DNA of 52,500 nt from contig CAJNDS010002279.1 of the NCBI GenBank assembly GCA_905221605.1, forward strand, positions 1,032,584-1,085,083, read 5' to 3'. The DNA is from Symbiodinium natans. Lineage: Eukaryota; Sar; Dinophyceae; Suessiales; Symbiodiniaceae. Position numbers and translations under genes: made by a program. The notes beneath the pieces are model-generated. The model was given only the letters and a program-made list of their open reading frames with translations. It was not told the DNA's origin and ran no database searches. The first letter of the stretch is position 1, and every line of letters begins with the position of its first letter. Positions 37,522 to 47,292 of this stretch are shown piece after piece.

Positions 37522-39824
37522 TCACCGCGAACGTCTGGCTCGCTTCGGAGCACGGGGGTTCAACTCTTCCTCAGAGCCTGCGTCTTCCCTGGCTTCTTGC
37601 GCCGCCTGCGCAGCATTTGGCACGTCAGCGCCGCGAAAGGTCTGGATATCCCAGTACTCTGCGAGTGCGTAGCTATGAGGGCAGTGGCCTGCCCATCTGT
37701 GCAAAAAACATGTACAGTGCACCTGAGAGTCGCGAGCTCTCGTCCAGACAAGAGAGAACTTGGACCAACACGCATGATAAGATCCCCGGTCGAACTTGAA
37801 CTTCGCACGCTGGTCCTCAACAGGAACAACAATGTTGGCGGCCAGCAGCTTCTGCATCAAGGCCTCCGATTTGCGTTCCAGGAGCATGTCCCGCATCAGC
37901 GCCAACTGACCCAGCGGCACTGCCTGAGGCTTGTTCGTGGCCACGCAAGCCCTGCTTTCCCAACATCCACCTGTCCGGCGCCCTTGGGCTTCTCGTTGCC
38001 AAGGCTTCATCACTGGATGCCATGAGTGTCAAGGGCTTGGCCCCGTCCTTTGGCTGGTAGGGCGACGTCCAAACCACCGCAGCGCTGCGCAAGGCCTCGG
38101 CCACGGCCATGTGAGTGTCCAAAACGTTGCCGCCCCCTCGCACATCTCTTTTGACCTTTGCGTTGGCCTGTTCGGCCGTTTGTTGCGTTGGCGGATGCCC
38201 TCGCAGCAGAGGACCCGCCATGCCGAAACGCCAGGTCGCATCATGCATCACCTCGAGCCCAGATCCTTGCGGGGCCCGGCGCTTCCGCAGGTAGTTGGCC
38301 TCGAAGTAGGCCACGAAGCGCATCTCCTTCCACACATGGCGCATGCGAAGCAAGCAAATGTCCATCACCAAGTGGAAGAAAAGCTGGCCGGGCAGCAGGC
38401 ACAGGTCTGCCAAGAGTGACAGCCTCAGCTGGAATATGACACTCTTCTGCCCAAGTCTGGCCTACATCCTGTATATCAAAAACGCAGCGCTAAACCAATG
38501 CTCTTCTGCCCAAGTCTGGCCTACATCCTGTATATCAAAAACGCATTGCTAAACCAATGCCAAGTTGCACAGCCCATATAGGGCGATTCTCCAGATGCGG
38601 AGCCAGAACAGGTGGGCGAACCCTGGCCTTCGCCTTTGCCTTTCCTTTCGCCTTGGCACGCGCCTTTGCCGCGCTTTTCGGCGCGACGAGCTGGGCACGC
38701 TGCCGCCGACCTTTCTTGTGATTCAGCATGATGGCCCGCCGCATGTGCTCCACATCTTGGACGACGACGATTGAGGGGAAGACTTCCTTGGCTGCTGACA
38801 TGGAGCCGGTAAAATGGTCGACATTGAGCTGGGACGGTTCTCGAATGCCCCTGCGAAGCAGTTCTTGCTTGAGTAGGGTGAAGATTCTCTTGTAGCCCAC
38901 GCCGGTCTCTATGGGTGCACTTGCTATCAGCAAAGGCCACGGCGTTCTCCTCCACACGCCATTCAGCATTCTGAAAACGACAGCACACACAACGGCATAC
39001 TTGAAGTTCATGACACACAAAGTGTGCGCAAAGTCCGCGCACATGCACCACCCGTTGTTGCAAGTCTGCTCATCGGCCAACAGCCGACCCAGCGCCTCCA
39101 GGAAATGCGGCAGCAGAGCCACATAGCTGAAAGCTCGCAAAGTAACCTCCGCAAAATACAGTGGCTTGCAGTCCGGATCTTCGTACTGACGAATGTGTTC
39201 CTGAAAGGCAGGCCAGGAGTCGTGAAAAACTGCAGTTGTGTCAAGCTGGGAATTCTTCTTGCGTTGCTGCAGCACGGACCGTACGATGTCTGTTGCCACT
39301 CTGTCTGTGCCCATCCGGATGGCGACGTTGCTTGCTGTCGGTCGAAGACCCCGTTCCAAAAGAGCATCTATAGCCCTATGGACAGCTTGGAGTTCGGCCA
39401 CAGTTGGCTGCTGCTCGAGCGGCTTCTGCTTGGCAGCTTTACGTCGCCCTGCGCCAGAGCAGTTTCCGGCTTGCGACACTCGCAGGCTGTAGAACTCGCG
39501 GGAAGAATGCCAAGAGCCACTGAACTGATACCAGGCTCCTTCCCCTTTGAAACAAGCGTCGTGCTCTGTGCATCTGCATGTGCATACCCAGCGCTCGTCT
39601 GCAGTGAACCGTGGCTGTGAGAAGTACCCACCCAGCAGCTTGCGCTGCTTCAACCACGCACGAGCAGCGAACCGAACCTCTTCTGGCGCAGTCTGTCCTG
39701 ACTTCATCTTGTCACGCGAGATAACAAAAGGGTCTTGCGCGAGAGGCTCAAACTTGAGGTCACGCCGGACACGATTACTCCCTTCGGGAGTGTCCGCATC
39801 CCCGGCACTGGCGGCGTCCGCCAT
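37522..39824 (-). pseudogene. MULE-type (Mutator-like) transposase with SWIM zinc finger, disrupted
   Basis: Reads in three pieces on the minus strand. 39824-38535 (429 aa): N-terminal cysteine-bearing region (VCTCRCTEHDACF), then an RNase-H-like MULE core with candidate catalytic acids in CADFAHT and LNVDHFTGSMSAAKEVFP, followed by VQDVEHMRRAI, and a Lys/Ala-rich low-complexity stretch. 38413-37817: KEMRFVAYFEANYLRKRRAP and GHPPTQQTAEQANAKVKR, the usual region after the core. 38013-37522: SWIM-type finger VHCTCFLHRWAGHCPHSYAL (CxC, nine residues, CxH) and a basic end PKRARRSR, then stop. All three frames stop at 38520-38560, where a 59-bp tandem duplication sits, and another frame change lies at about 37.9-38.0 kb. 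An unrecognised intron could explain one break. Class identification is good; activity unlikely as read. Confidence 0.75.
38442..38559. repeat. 59-bp tandem duplication in the transposase
   Basis: 38442-38500 and 38501-38559 differ at two bases (GCAGCGC versus GCATTGC). 59 is not a multiple of three and all frames stop inside. Confidence 0.95.
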
Positions 39825-39982
39825 CGCTGAAGGAAATTCCCTCGTTCCCTGCTAACCAACAGTAAGGCTGTGGGCCTGGTGTACTCTTTGCTCGAACCCC
39901 TGAGCTCCGCCATGTTGCAGGCCGTTCGGGTTTAGGGTTTAGGGCTGAGAGCTTATTTTTTTTTCAGTTTGGGGTTAGGGGT

Positions 39983-40229
39983 TTAGGTTTTTATTTTTGG
40001 GGTTGAGGGCTTCTTACAATAGCCCGGAGTGGCCCTTACTCTCTTCTGTGGGGTTAAGGTTCCCTTGTTGCACTGCTTGGGCCAGCCCCAACTGTGCATC
40101 ACGTCGCACGCTTGGAAGGTCTTGGTCTTCTCAGCACTTCCGGCACTCAGAAGACTAGCAAATGGCCATGTCAGCAAACGGGACGTGTGCCTTGCTGCTT
40201 CCAACAGACTTCGGCACCTTTCGCGCCAT
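39983..40229 (-). CDS. Hypothetical basic ORF upstream of the transposase
   Basis: Two overlapping minus frames: ATG 40229 reads MARKVPKSVGSSKAHVPFAD then MAIC and stops; the adjacent frame reads AEKTKTFQACDVMHSWGWPK then QCNKGTLTPQKRVRATPG. Both are basic and could be exons of one small gene. No family recognised. Confidence 0.25.
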
Positions 40230-40358
40230 GAGAAAGCTTTCCTGCCAAGAACGAAGAGAAATGCACAAGCGCGGAGACCATGAACACAACCTTCGCGCGT
40301 GGCAAAAGCAGTGACTGCAGAAGGAAGTGTGTTCTAGCAGCAAGTAGATAGTACTGCG

Positions 40359-40359
<1 letters not shown>

Positions 40360-40410
<51 letters not shown>

Positions 40411-40430
40411 TGTGTGTGTGTGTGTGTGCG
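40360..40430 (+). repeat. GA and GT microsatellite
   Basis: About 24 GA units followed by about 10 GT units. Confidence 0.95.
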
Positions 40431-40605
40431 TCGGGTTTACGGACGCAGGGCCAAGCCACTGAAAACATGTTTCCTTTTGGCAGACTGAGGACACGGACCC
40501 CAAAGGCTACACGTTTCCGCAGCTTTGCTGCCCAAACACGTCTCCTGTGAGAGACTGAGGACACGGACCCGAAAGGTTACACGTTTTTTGTTCGAATTGA
40601 AAAAA

Positions 40606-40677
40606 GGTCCTTTGGCCAAGCGGCAAAGCGATTGGGCTTCTGACCCAAATCCCGAGGCTCGACTCCCGAAGGGTGCA
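40606..40677 (+). tRNA. tRNA-like sequence, anticodon UCU (Arg), probably degenerate
   Basis: 72 nt with an A-box-like TGGCCAAGCGG, a clean anticodon arm TTGGG-CTTCTGA-CCCAA (seven-base loop, anticodon TCT) and a B-box-like GGCTCGACTCC. The T-stem pairs poorly and the acceptor ends (GGTCCTT, AAGGGTG) match only partly. A separate hairpin AAGGGTGCA-TC-TGCACCCTT follows. A tRNA pseudogene or SINE head fits as well as a working tRNA. Confidence 0.35.
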
Positions 40678-40689
40678 TCTGCACCCTTT

Positions 40690-41371
40690 TAAACACGTCT
40701 CCTTTGGCGGATTGACCGACTGAGGACACGGACCCCAAAAGGCTACACGTTTTCGCAGCTTCGCTGGCCCAAACCACTGAAAACACGTCTCCTTTGGCGG
40801 ATTGAGGACACGGACCCCAAAGGCTACACGTTTTCGCAGCTTCGCTGGCCCAAGCCACTGAAAACACGTCTCCTTTGGCGGATTGAGGACACGGACCCCA
40901 AAGGCTACACGTTTTCGCAGCTTCGCTGGCCCAACCACTGAAAACACGTCTCCTTTGGCGGATTGAGGACACGGACCCCAAAGGCTACACGTTTTCGCAG
41001 CTTCGCTGGCCCAAACCACTGAAAACACGTCTCCTTTGGCGGATTGAGGACACGGACCCCAAAGGCTACACGTTTTCGCAGCTTCGCTGGCCCAAACCAC
41101 TGAAAACACGTCTCCTTTGGTGGATTGAGGCTTTGGCCGACTGAGGACACGGACCCCAAAGGCTACACGTTTTCGCAGCTTCGCTGGCCCAAACCACTGA
41201 AAACACGTCTCCTTTGGTGGATTGAGGCTTTGGCCGACTGAGGACACGGACCCCAAAAGGCTACACGTCTTCGCAGCTTCGCTGGCCCAAACCACTGAAA
41301 ACACGTCTCCTTTGGTGGATTGAGGACACGGAGCCCAGACCACTGAAAACACGTCTCTTTTGGCGGACTGA
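40690..41371 (-). repeat. 81-bp tandem repeat, about eight units
   Basis: Unit CCACTGAAAACACGTCTCCT TTGGCGGATTGAGGACACGG ACCCCAAAGGCTACACGTTT TCGCAGCTTCGCTGGCCCAAA; two units carry 16 extra bases (CTTTGGCCGACTGAGG). Diverged copies extend to 40440. Because 81 = 27 x 3, the minus strand is open for 281 codons; I read that as a by-product. Confidence 0.95.
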
Positions 41372-41687
41372 CAGCGTCTGTCGCGTGGCGAGTGTCGTAT
41401 GTGCAGGTTGAAGAAGTAAGAGGTAGCGAGGAGTAGTTAGCGGAATACAATAGTGCTCCATTCAAGAACCAGTCCTCGCAGCACACGTCCAAGTCCAAGT
41501 TGGGCCGACCGAGCCCAATGGCTGTCGAACTTGCAGTACACAGCAATTGTCGCAAAGGACCGGGTGCAAGGTTTAGGGAGCACAAGGAGAAGAGTGAACG
41601 CAAACCTTGACATGCACCCTAGCGTAGTTCAACAACCACATGTTGCAGTTCTAAAATTTGTAGCGCGGTACGACCGCACCCTCGGTT

Positions 41688-41856
41688 TAATTAGGGTTGT
41701 TTAGGGTTGTTTAGGGTTGTTTAGGGTTGTTTAGGGTTGTTTAGGGTTTTAAAGGATTGTTTAGGGTTTTTAAGGGCTTTGTAGGGTTTTTAAGGGTTGC
41801 TTAGGGTTTTTCAGGGTTTTTTAGGGTTTTTAAGGGTTTTTTAGGGGTTTAGGGTT
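41688..41856 (+). repeat. GGGTTGTTTA / GGGTTTTTAA repeat
   Basis: Five perfect TTTAGGGTTG units followed by TTTTAAGGG-type derivatives and ending in TTTAGGG; marks the right edge of the TTTAGGG-poor block. Confidence 0.85.
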
Positions 41857-42124
41857 TAGGGTTTAGGGTCTAATCGCCCTTAATGCCCGAAAACCCCCTA
41901 AGGACCCCAAAAGGAGGTCCAGGAATTCTTCCAAATTCAGCGCTCAGCCTCTCGGCTTTCCGGTTGCACAAGCGTAGAAAGCTTCGCCGTGAAAACGAAG
42001 CCCTGAAGCTCTAAAACCCTCAAGCCCCCAAAAGCCCCAAAAAGCCACAAGGCCCCAACAAAAACTCCCAAACTCCAAAGCCCTAAACCCTTTTTTTGAG
42101 GCTTGGGCTGGGGGCGGCGCCAGA

Positions 42125-43405
42125 ATTTTCGTGATGCAAGGATTGAGGCCTACGCCCTGAAACCCTCAACCATCTTAGGGTAGCTACATGGTCTCTGAAT
42201 ATGGGCCTAAAAACGGGCAACCCTTACACACTCCACAAAACCCAAGGGCCCATACTTCAGAACCCTTGAAAGAAGGTCAGGTGTGTGGAAGGTTCCCTAA
42301 ACCCTAAAGGACCATGTTGGGGGGTCATGCAACTTCCCTTCGAAAACCTCTAAACCCCGCCCTGCCTTGCTCTTCTTGCTGCCACCATCGATGAACCTCG
42401 GCAGGGTCGGCTTGGGTAGGGTTTAGGGTTTAGGGTTAAGGGTTTAGGGTAGTGGAACCTACTTGGAGGTAGGGTAGCTTGCCATGGGGTGTAGGGTTTA
42501 AGGTACAGAGTTTAGGGTTTTGGGGTCTTGGCTCAGGTTTAGGGTAGCACAGGTGTAGGGTAGTCGGTGCTAGCCTAAACCCTACACCCTCAGTTGCTTG
42601 AGGAGAGGGGGGAGGGGGGCGGGGGGAATCCTGCGCGTGCAAGGTTGTCTCCAAGCCAGCATTAAACCCCCCCCCCCCGATGTCAAGACCGTACACCTAG
42701 GACCACTAAACCCCTAAACCCTAAACTCCCCCAGACCCCCCAAAACCCTAAACCCCTAAACCCTATAACCTCAGGACCCTAAACCCTCTAAGCCTGAAAC
42801 GCAACCAGCCCCATGGACACATGCCGATGCCCTCCAGCCGTGGACTCTCCGGAGAACCCGAAGAACCCCCACAGCGACAGTCAATAATGGAAAATGATGA
42901 TACTGAATCCTGAACTTAACACTGAACTCGCAGAAGAATCACGAGAAAAACTGAGAGTAACGCTGGAAAATACAACCAGGACAAAGAACATAAGAACGAG
43001 AATAAGAATGAGAATCCGAATACGAACAAGAAACAAAACATGCAGCTCATATCCTCTTGGATTGAAAAAAGGAACAGCTTCAACACAAAAGAGATACCAT
43101 TGTTACTAGGGCAGCCCGGCCCAAGTTGTCCATTGCCATATGCAATCCTAAACCCTAAAAACCTAGACCCTAAACCCCACACCCTACAGCCTAAACCCTA
43201 AACCTTAAACCCTAAACCCTTACTAAACCCCACACCCTACACCCCGAACCCTAAACCCTAAACCCTAAACCCTAAACCCTAAACCCTAAACCCTAAACCC
43301 TGAACCCTGAACCCTAAACCCTAAAACCGAAGACCGAAGCCCAAGTGGCTTTGTTAGCTCGTCGATGCTCTTGTCCTGCAGCTCGGCCTGGGACCAGGAC
43401 GCCAT
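42125..43405 (-). CDS. Unidentified multi-exon gene with likely start at 43405 (exon set)
   Basis: Exon 1 begins with ATG at 43405-43403 and reads MASWSQAELQDKSIDELTKP then LG; it follows a TTGAG that could accept a trans-spliced leader. Further minus exon candidates: about 43090-43145 (YGNGQLGPGCPSNNGISFVL), 42800-42885 (LSLWGFFGFSGESTAGGHRH then VSMGLVA), 42362-42418 (KPTLPRFIDGGSKKSK, GC donor AAG|GCAGGG) and 42125-42155 (ASILASRKFWRR). A fold-back repeat occupies the intron at 42177-42330. No family recognised. Confidence 0.45.
42177..42330. repeat. Dispersed repeat family E (GGGCCCATAC..CAGAACCC)
   Basis: Contains GTAGCTACATGGTC near the left end and AAGGGCCCATACTTCAGAAC in the middle. 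The central motif recurs at about 45163, 5470 and, diverged, 17305; the GTAGCTACATGG motif recurs at 28370 and about 17260. Likely a non-autonomous element family. Confidence 0.5.
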
Positions 43406-43654
43406 GCTCTCAACCCTAAGAGGGTTTAGGGGTTTAGGGTTTAGGGTTTAGGGTTTAGGGTTTAGGGTTTAGGGTTTAGGGTTTAGGGCTTAGGGTTCAG
43501 CAGCTCCGGATCGAGCAGTTCTAGTCGAGCGCGCAGAGCGTAGACTTAGACAAAAACCCACCCGCCCGAAGAGTCCCATGAGGGTCTTCATGAACCCTCT
43601 ACGCTTCAGTTGCTCACTATTCCTTCAACAAAAACAAAGCAAGGCCCCCCAGCC

Positions 43655-43860
43655 CGGAGGGACCGAAAAGCCAATAACCTTGTACCAGAGAAACCGAAAA
43701 GCCAATAACATTGGTACCAGACAAACCGAAAAGCCAATGACTTTGGTAGCAGAGGGACCAACAAGCAAATAACATTGGTACCGGACGGACCGCAAAGCTA
43801 ATAACATTGGTACCGGAGGGTCCGAAAAGCGAATAACATTGGTACTGAGAGAAAACCTTA
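43655..43860. repeat. 33-bp minisatellite, about six units
   Basis: Unit of the type GACCGAAAAGCCAATAACAT TGGTACCAGA, diverged at several positions; the minus strand gives an 11-residue hydrophobic repeat (LVPMLLAFRSV) with no other sign of being coding. Confidence 0.9.
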
Positions 43861-44057
43861 AAAGGTTTGAATATACATTTGATAACTTCTGAACCTCCAA
43901 CCCCTAAACCCTAAATAAAACTGAAACCCCTCAACCCTGAAAACCTAAACCCTGAACCCGAAACCCAAAACCCAAAACCCTGAAACCCTAAACCATAAAC
44001 CCTAAACGCTAAACCCTAGCCCTAAACCCTAAACCCTAAACCCTAAATCAGGCGGTG

Positions 44058-46857
44058 GGCGCAGCTCTGCGCCATGGCCAGTGCTGCCCGGTCGTCGGAG
44101 AGGCAGAGGACCCACTCCTGCTGAAGTGCTTGGGGGTTTAGGGTTTAGGGTTTAGGGTTTAGGGTTTAGGGTTTAGGGTTTAGGGTTTAGGGTTTAGGGT
44201 TTCAGGGTTTCAGGGTTTCAGGGTTTCAGGGTTTCAGGGTTTCAGGGTTTCAGGGTTTCGGGTTTGTTCTAGCACTTCAGGGTTTCGAGTCATGGGATTC
44301 AGGGCTTAGGAGGGTTTAGGGTTTAGGGTTTAGGGTTTAGGGTTTAGGGTTTAGGGTTTAGGGTTTAGGGTTTAGGGTTTGAGGTTTGGGGCTTAGGGGT
44401 GTAGGGTCTCGGAAAGGACCCTCTCCCAAAGATTGGGTTCAGGGTGCAGGGTTCAGGCCTGTGGGGTACACCCTACAGGTTTAGGCCCTGAACCCTGCAC
44501 CCTAAACCCTAAACACTAAGCCCTAATTCCTAAACCCTAAGCCCCAAGCCCCAAACCCCAAACCCCAAACCCTAAACCCTAAACCCTAAAGCGGGCGTCC
44601 AGCGGCGGCGCATCCGAGTTCTCGTCGAGGGCGCTGCAGTCAAGCTCATTGCTACCTGAGGGTTCAGGGCTAAAGGTTCCCTAAACCCTGAACCCTACAT
44701 CCTACACCCGAAACCCACCCTAAACCCCTAAACCCTAAACCCTAAAACCTAAACCCTAAACCCTCAAACCCACCCTAAACCCCTAAACCCTAAACCCTAA
44801 AACCTAAACCCTAAACCCTCAGCCTCATGGTTCAGGGTTCAGAGGAGTCTTGGGGTCAATGGTTTAGGGTTGCAATCTCCTGCACCCCGCTGTCGCCAAG
44901 CGAGCCCCACACCCAGAGCCTGAGCCCAAACCCCGGAACCATGAACTACTGTTCGCTTAAGAACCCCCCAAAATTTCATTTTTGTAAACACATTTGCTTA
45001 AGAACCCCCAAAAAAGTCTTACAAAAATCTTCTTCCTGATAAGGGCAACATAGGCTTTTTTTGGGTGGGGTTCTTAAGCAAATAGTAGTGAAAATATAGG
45101 GTTTTTTCAGGGAGGGGGGGTTCAAGGGGGGACCCCTTTTACAACCCTTTTTCAAGCCAAAGGGCCCATACTTCAGAACCCTGTAAAGCAACTTCCCGTA
45201 AGAGTTCATTATAGGTTTTAGGGTTCAGGGTTTAGGGTTTAGGGTTTAGGGTTTAGGGTTTAGGGTTTAGGGTTTAGGGTTTAGGGTTTAGGGTTTAGGG
45301 TTTAGGGTTTAGGGTTTGGTGTTCAAAAAGACAAGGGGGGTGTGCAACCCAAGGTTCCCGAATACTCCCTACTATTCCCTAACGAGCTTCCCTAAGATTC
45401 CCGAGGTACCTACCCCCTTTGAACCCCCCTCCCTTTCATTCGGGTTTAGGATTTAGGGCCTGGGGCTTAGGGTTTGGGGCTAGGGTTTAGTTTTTCCCAA
45501 AACCCCAAGCCCGAACCTCTAAACCCTAAACCCACCTCCCCGACCCGTCCGGCGTCAGACCACAGAGACCCACCCTAAACCCTAAACCCTAAGCCCTAAA
45601 CCCTAAACCCTAAACCCTAGACCCTAGACCCTAAACCCAAACACAATGTGAGACCTGAGGTAGCGGCTGCAGATGAGCCGTATGACCTCGACGCAAATAT
45701 ACCTGACAGATGCCCAGCACCCGAGGGGAGGGCTGGGGCGGGGGCCCAGCCAAACGCTCCGAAACTTGGGGTTTGAGATTTAGGGTTTAGGGTTTAGGGT
45801 TTAGGGTTTAGGGTTTAGGGTTTAGGGTTTAGGGTTTAGGGTTTAGGGTTTAGGGTTTAGGGTTTAGGGTTTAGGGTTTAGGGTTTAGGGTTTAGTTTAG
45901 GGTTTAGGGTTAGACCCTTAGCCCCACTGTCCTATATTTCTACTTGCTTAAGAGCCCCCTCCCCCAAAAAAACAATCATCATATAAAAAAGATAATGATC
46001 CCTATATCTTGCTTAACTACCAAGAAGAATATCTTCTAGTTTTTGCTGGGAGGTTCTTAAGCAAGTTGTAATACAAACATGCGCTCCTCCTTGAGAACGA
46101 AAAGTAGCGCCCAAGATAGCCCCTGCTTGGAGGTTAGCGGTGTAGGGTTTCGGGTTTAGGGTTTAGGGTTTAGGGTTTAGGGTTTAGGGTTTAGGGTTTA
46201 GGGTTTGGGTTTAGGGTTTAGGGTTTAGGGTTTAGGGTTTAGGGTTTAGGGTTTAGGGTTTAGGGTTTAGGGTTTAGGGTGGAGGTTCAGGGTACTTCGT
46301 AACTAATTACAACTGTCCTTATAACCCAATTATAGCCCGGGTAACTGGACTCAGGGGACTTACAATTGGGTTGTAAGTACAGTTATCCTTTGTAACGAAG
46401 TACCCTGAAACCTCCACCCTAAACCCTAAACCCTAAACCCTAAACCCTAAACCCTAAACCCTAAACCCTAAACCCTAAAGGCTGAACCCATCGTTCTAAC
46501 GGGACTTCTCTCGTATCTCCTAAGCCCTAAACCCTTAACCCATCAAGTGCCAAAATCCCAAACCCCCCCCTCCCCCCCCCCCCCCCAAACACCGGAAAAC
46601 CCCGAAAGCCCCCCTAACACCTAACCCCGAAAACCCCCCAAACCCCAAAAAAACCGAAAACCCCGAAACCCCTGAAAACCCCCCCTCTCAAACCCCTACA
46701 CCCCTAAACCCTAAACCCTAGCCCTAAACCCTAAACCCTAAACTCCCTAAAGGGAGAAACTGCCAAGGGCACCAGCGCCGGCGAGACAGCCGCTGGCTCC
46801 GATGCTTGGGGTCGTCGATGACGTCCGTGAGCTTGGGAGGGGGGTCTGGTAGCCCTA
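44058..46857 (-). CDS. Unidentified multi-exon gene (exon set)
   Basis: Minus exon candidates: 46755-46857 (YQTPPPKLTDVIDDPKHRSQ then RLSRRRWCPWQFL), 46488-46520 (DTREVPLERWVQ), 46083-46128 (GLSWALLFVLKEERM), 45655-45712 (YICVEVIRLICSRYL, acceptor CTGTCAG, donor AG|GTCTCAC), 45543-45575 (SLWSDAGRVGE, donor GAG|GTGGG), 44865-44935 (LWVWGSLGDSGVQEIAT), 44585-44655 (GSNELDCSALDENSDAPPLD) and 44058-44130 (LQQEWVLCLSDDRAALAMAQ then SCAHRL). Two MITEs of one family (44944, 45940) and one of another (46281) lie in the introns. The minus frame near 43501-43560 (SLRSARSTRTARSGAAEP then stop) could be its last exon. Family unknown. Confidence 0.45.
44189..44262 (+). repeat. TTTCAGGG 8-bp variant array
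   Basis: About eight tandem TTTCAGGG units directly continuing a TTTAGGG array. Confidence 0.9.
44944..45088. mobile_element. MITE family B, copy 2
   Basis: Starts ACTACTGTTCGCTTAAGAAC and ends GTTCTTAAGCAAATAGTAGT; contains an extra internal copy of TTTGCTTAAGAACCCCC at 44993, suggesting a nested or duplicated end. Confidence 0.7.
45776..45916 (+). repeat. TTTAGGG array
   Basis: About 19 units with one four-base register slip (TTTAGTTTAGGG). Confidence 0.9.
45940..46070. mobile_element. MITE family B, copy 3
   Basis: CTACTTGCTTAAGAGCCCC at the left end and GGTTCTTAAGCAAGTTGTA at the right. The minus exon GLSWALLFVLKEERM ends a few bases outside the right end, so the element probably makes up most of an intron. 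Confidence 0.65.
46281..46415. mobile_element. MITE family A, second copy
   Basis: GGAGGTTCAGGGTACTTCGT then AACTAATTACAACTGT, and the complement at 46380-46415. The same order of motifs as the copy at 19327 (GGAGGTTCATGGTACTTAGT), including the internal ATAACCCA. It sits at the centre of a larger palindrome: TTTAGGG array to its left, CCCTAAA array to its right. Confidence 0.8.
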
Positions 46858-47292
46858 AACCCTAAACCCTAAACCCTAAACCCTAAACCCTAAACCTTGG
46901 TTGTAAGAGGGGATTTTAGGGGTTGTCGGGTGTAGTGGCTGTAAGGTTTAGGGCCGGTTTGGGGGCTTCAGGGCCTTTGGGGAACCCTAAACCCTAAACC
47001 CTGAGCCCTAAACCCTAAACCCTAAACCCTAAACCCTAGCTTTGGGGGTTTTGAGGGGCCTTTCGGGTTTAGTTGGGTTTTCTTAAGGTGGTTTTAGGGT
47101 TTAGGGCTGTCTTGGAGGACTCAAAGAGCTTCAGGGGATCGGTTGTCGGATTTAGGGTTTACCGTTTAGGGTTTCGGGCTTCGGGCTTAGGGTTTAGGGT
47201 TCAAGGTTAGGGCTTAGGTTTAGGGTAGACCCGGTTAGGGCTTAGGGTTTGGGTTTGGGGTTTCTCCTCAACCCCTCTTGTACTTTTCAGGC

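Larger units (their letters stand above)
39825..40440. other. Flank of the transposase
   Basis: 5' flank of the transposase with a short TTTAGGG remnant (39930-39945) and the hypothetical ORFs at 39983-40229; ends in the GA/GT microsatellite. No terminal inverted repeat recognised. Confidence 0.5.

Noticed and set aside
37931-38419. Plus-strand ORFs over the transposase
   Set aside because: Shadows; the minus strand carries the MULE core and SWIM finger motifs.
40507-41352. 281-codon minus ORF
   Set aside because: The 81-bp repeat has a length divisible by three, so an open unit stays open when repeated. No independent sign of coding.
42894-43109. 71-codon plus ORF (MMILNPELNTELAEESREKL)
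   Set aside because: The second half is a simple AGAATAAGAATGAGAATC-type repeat and composition differs from confident exons; a minus exon reading (GNGQLGPGCPSNNG) fits the neighbours better.
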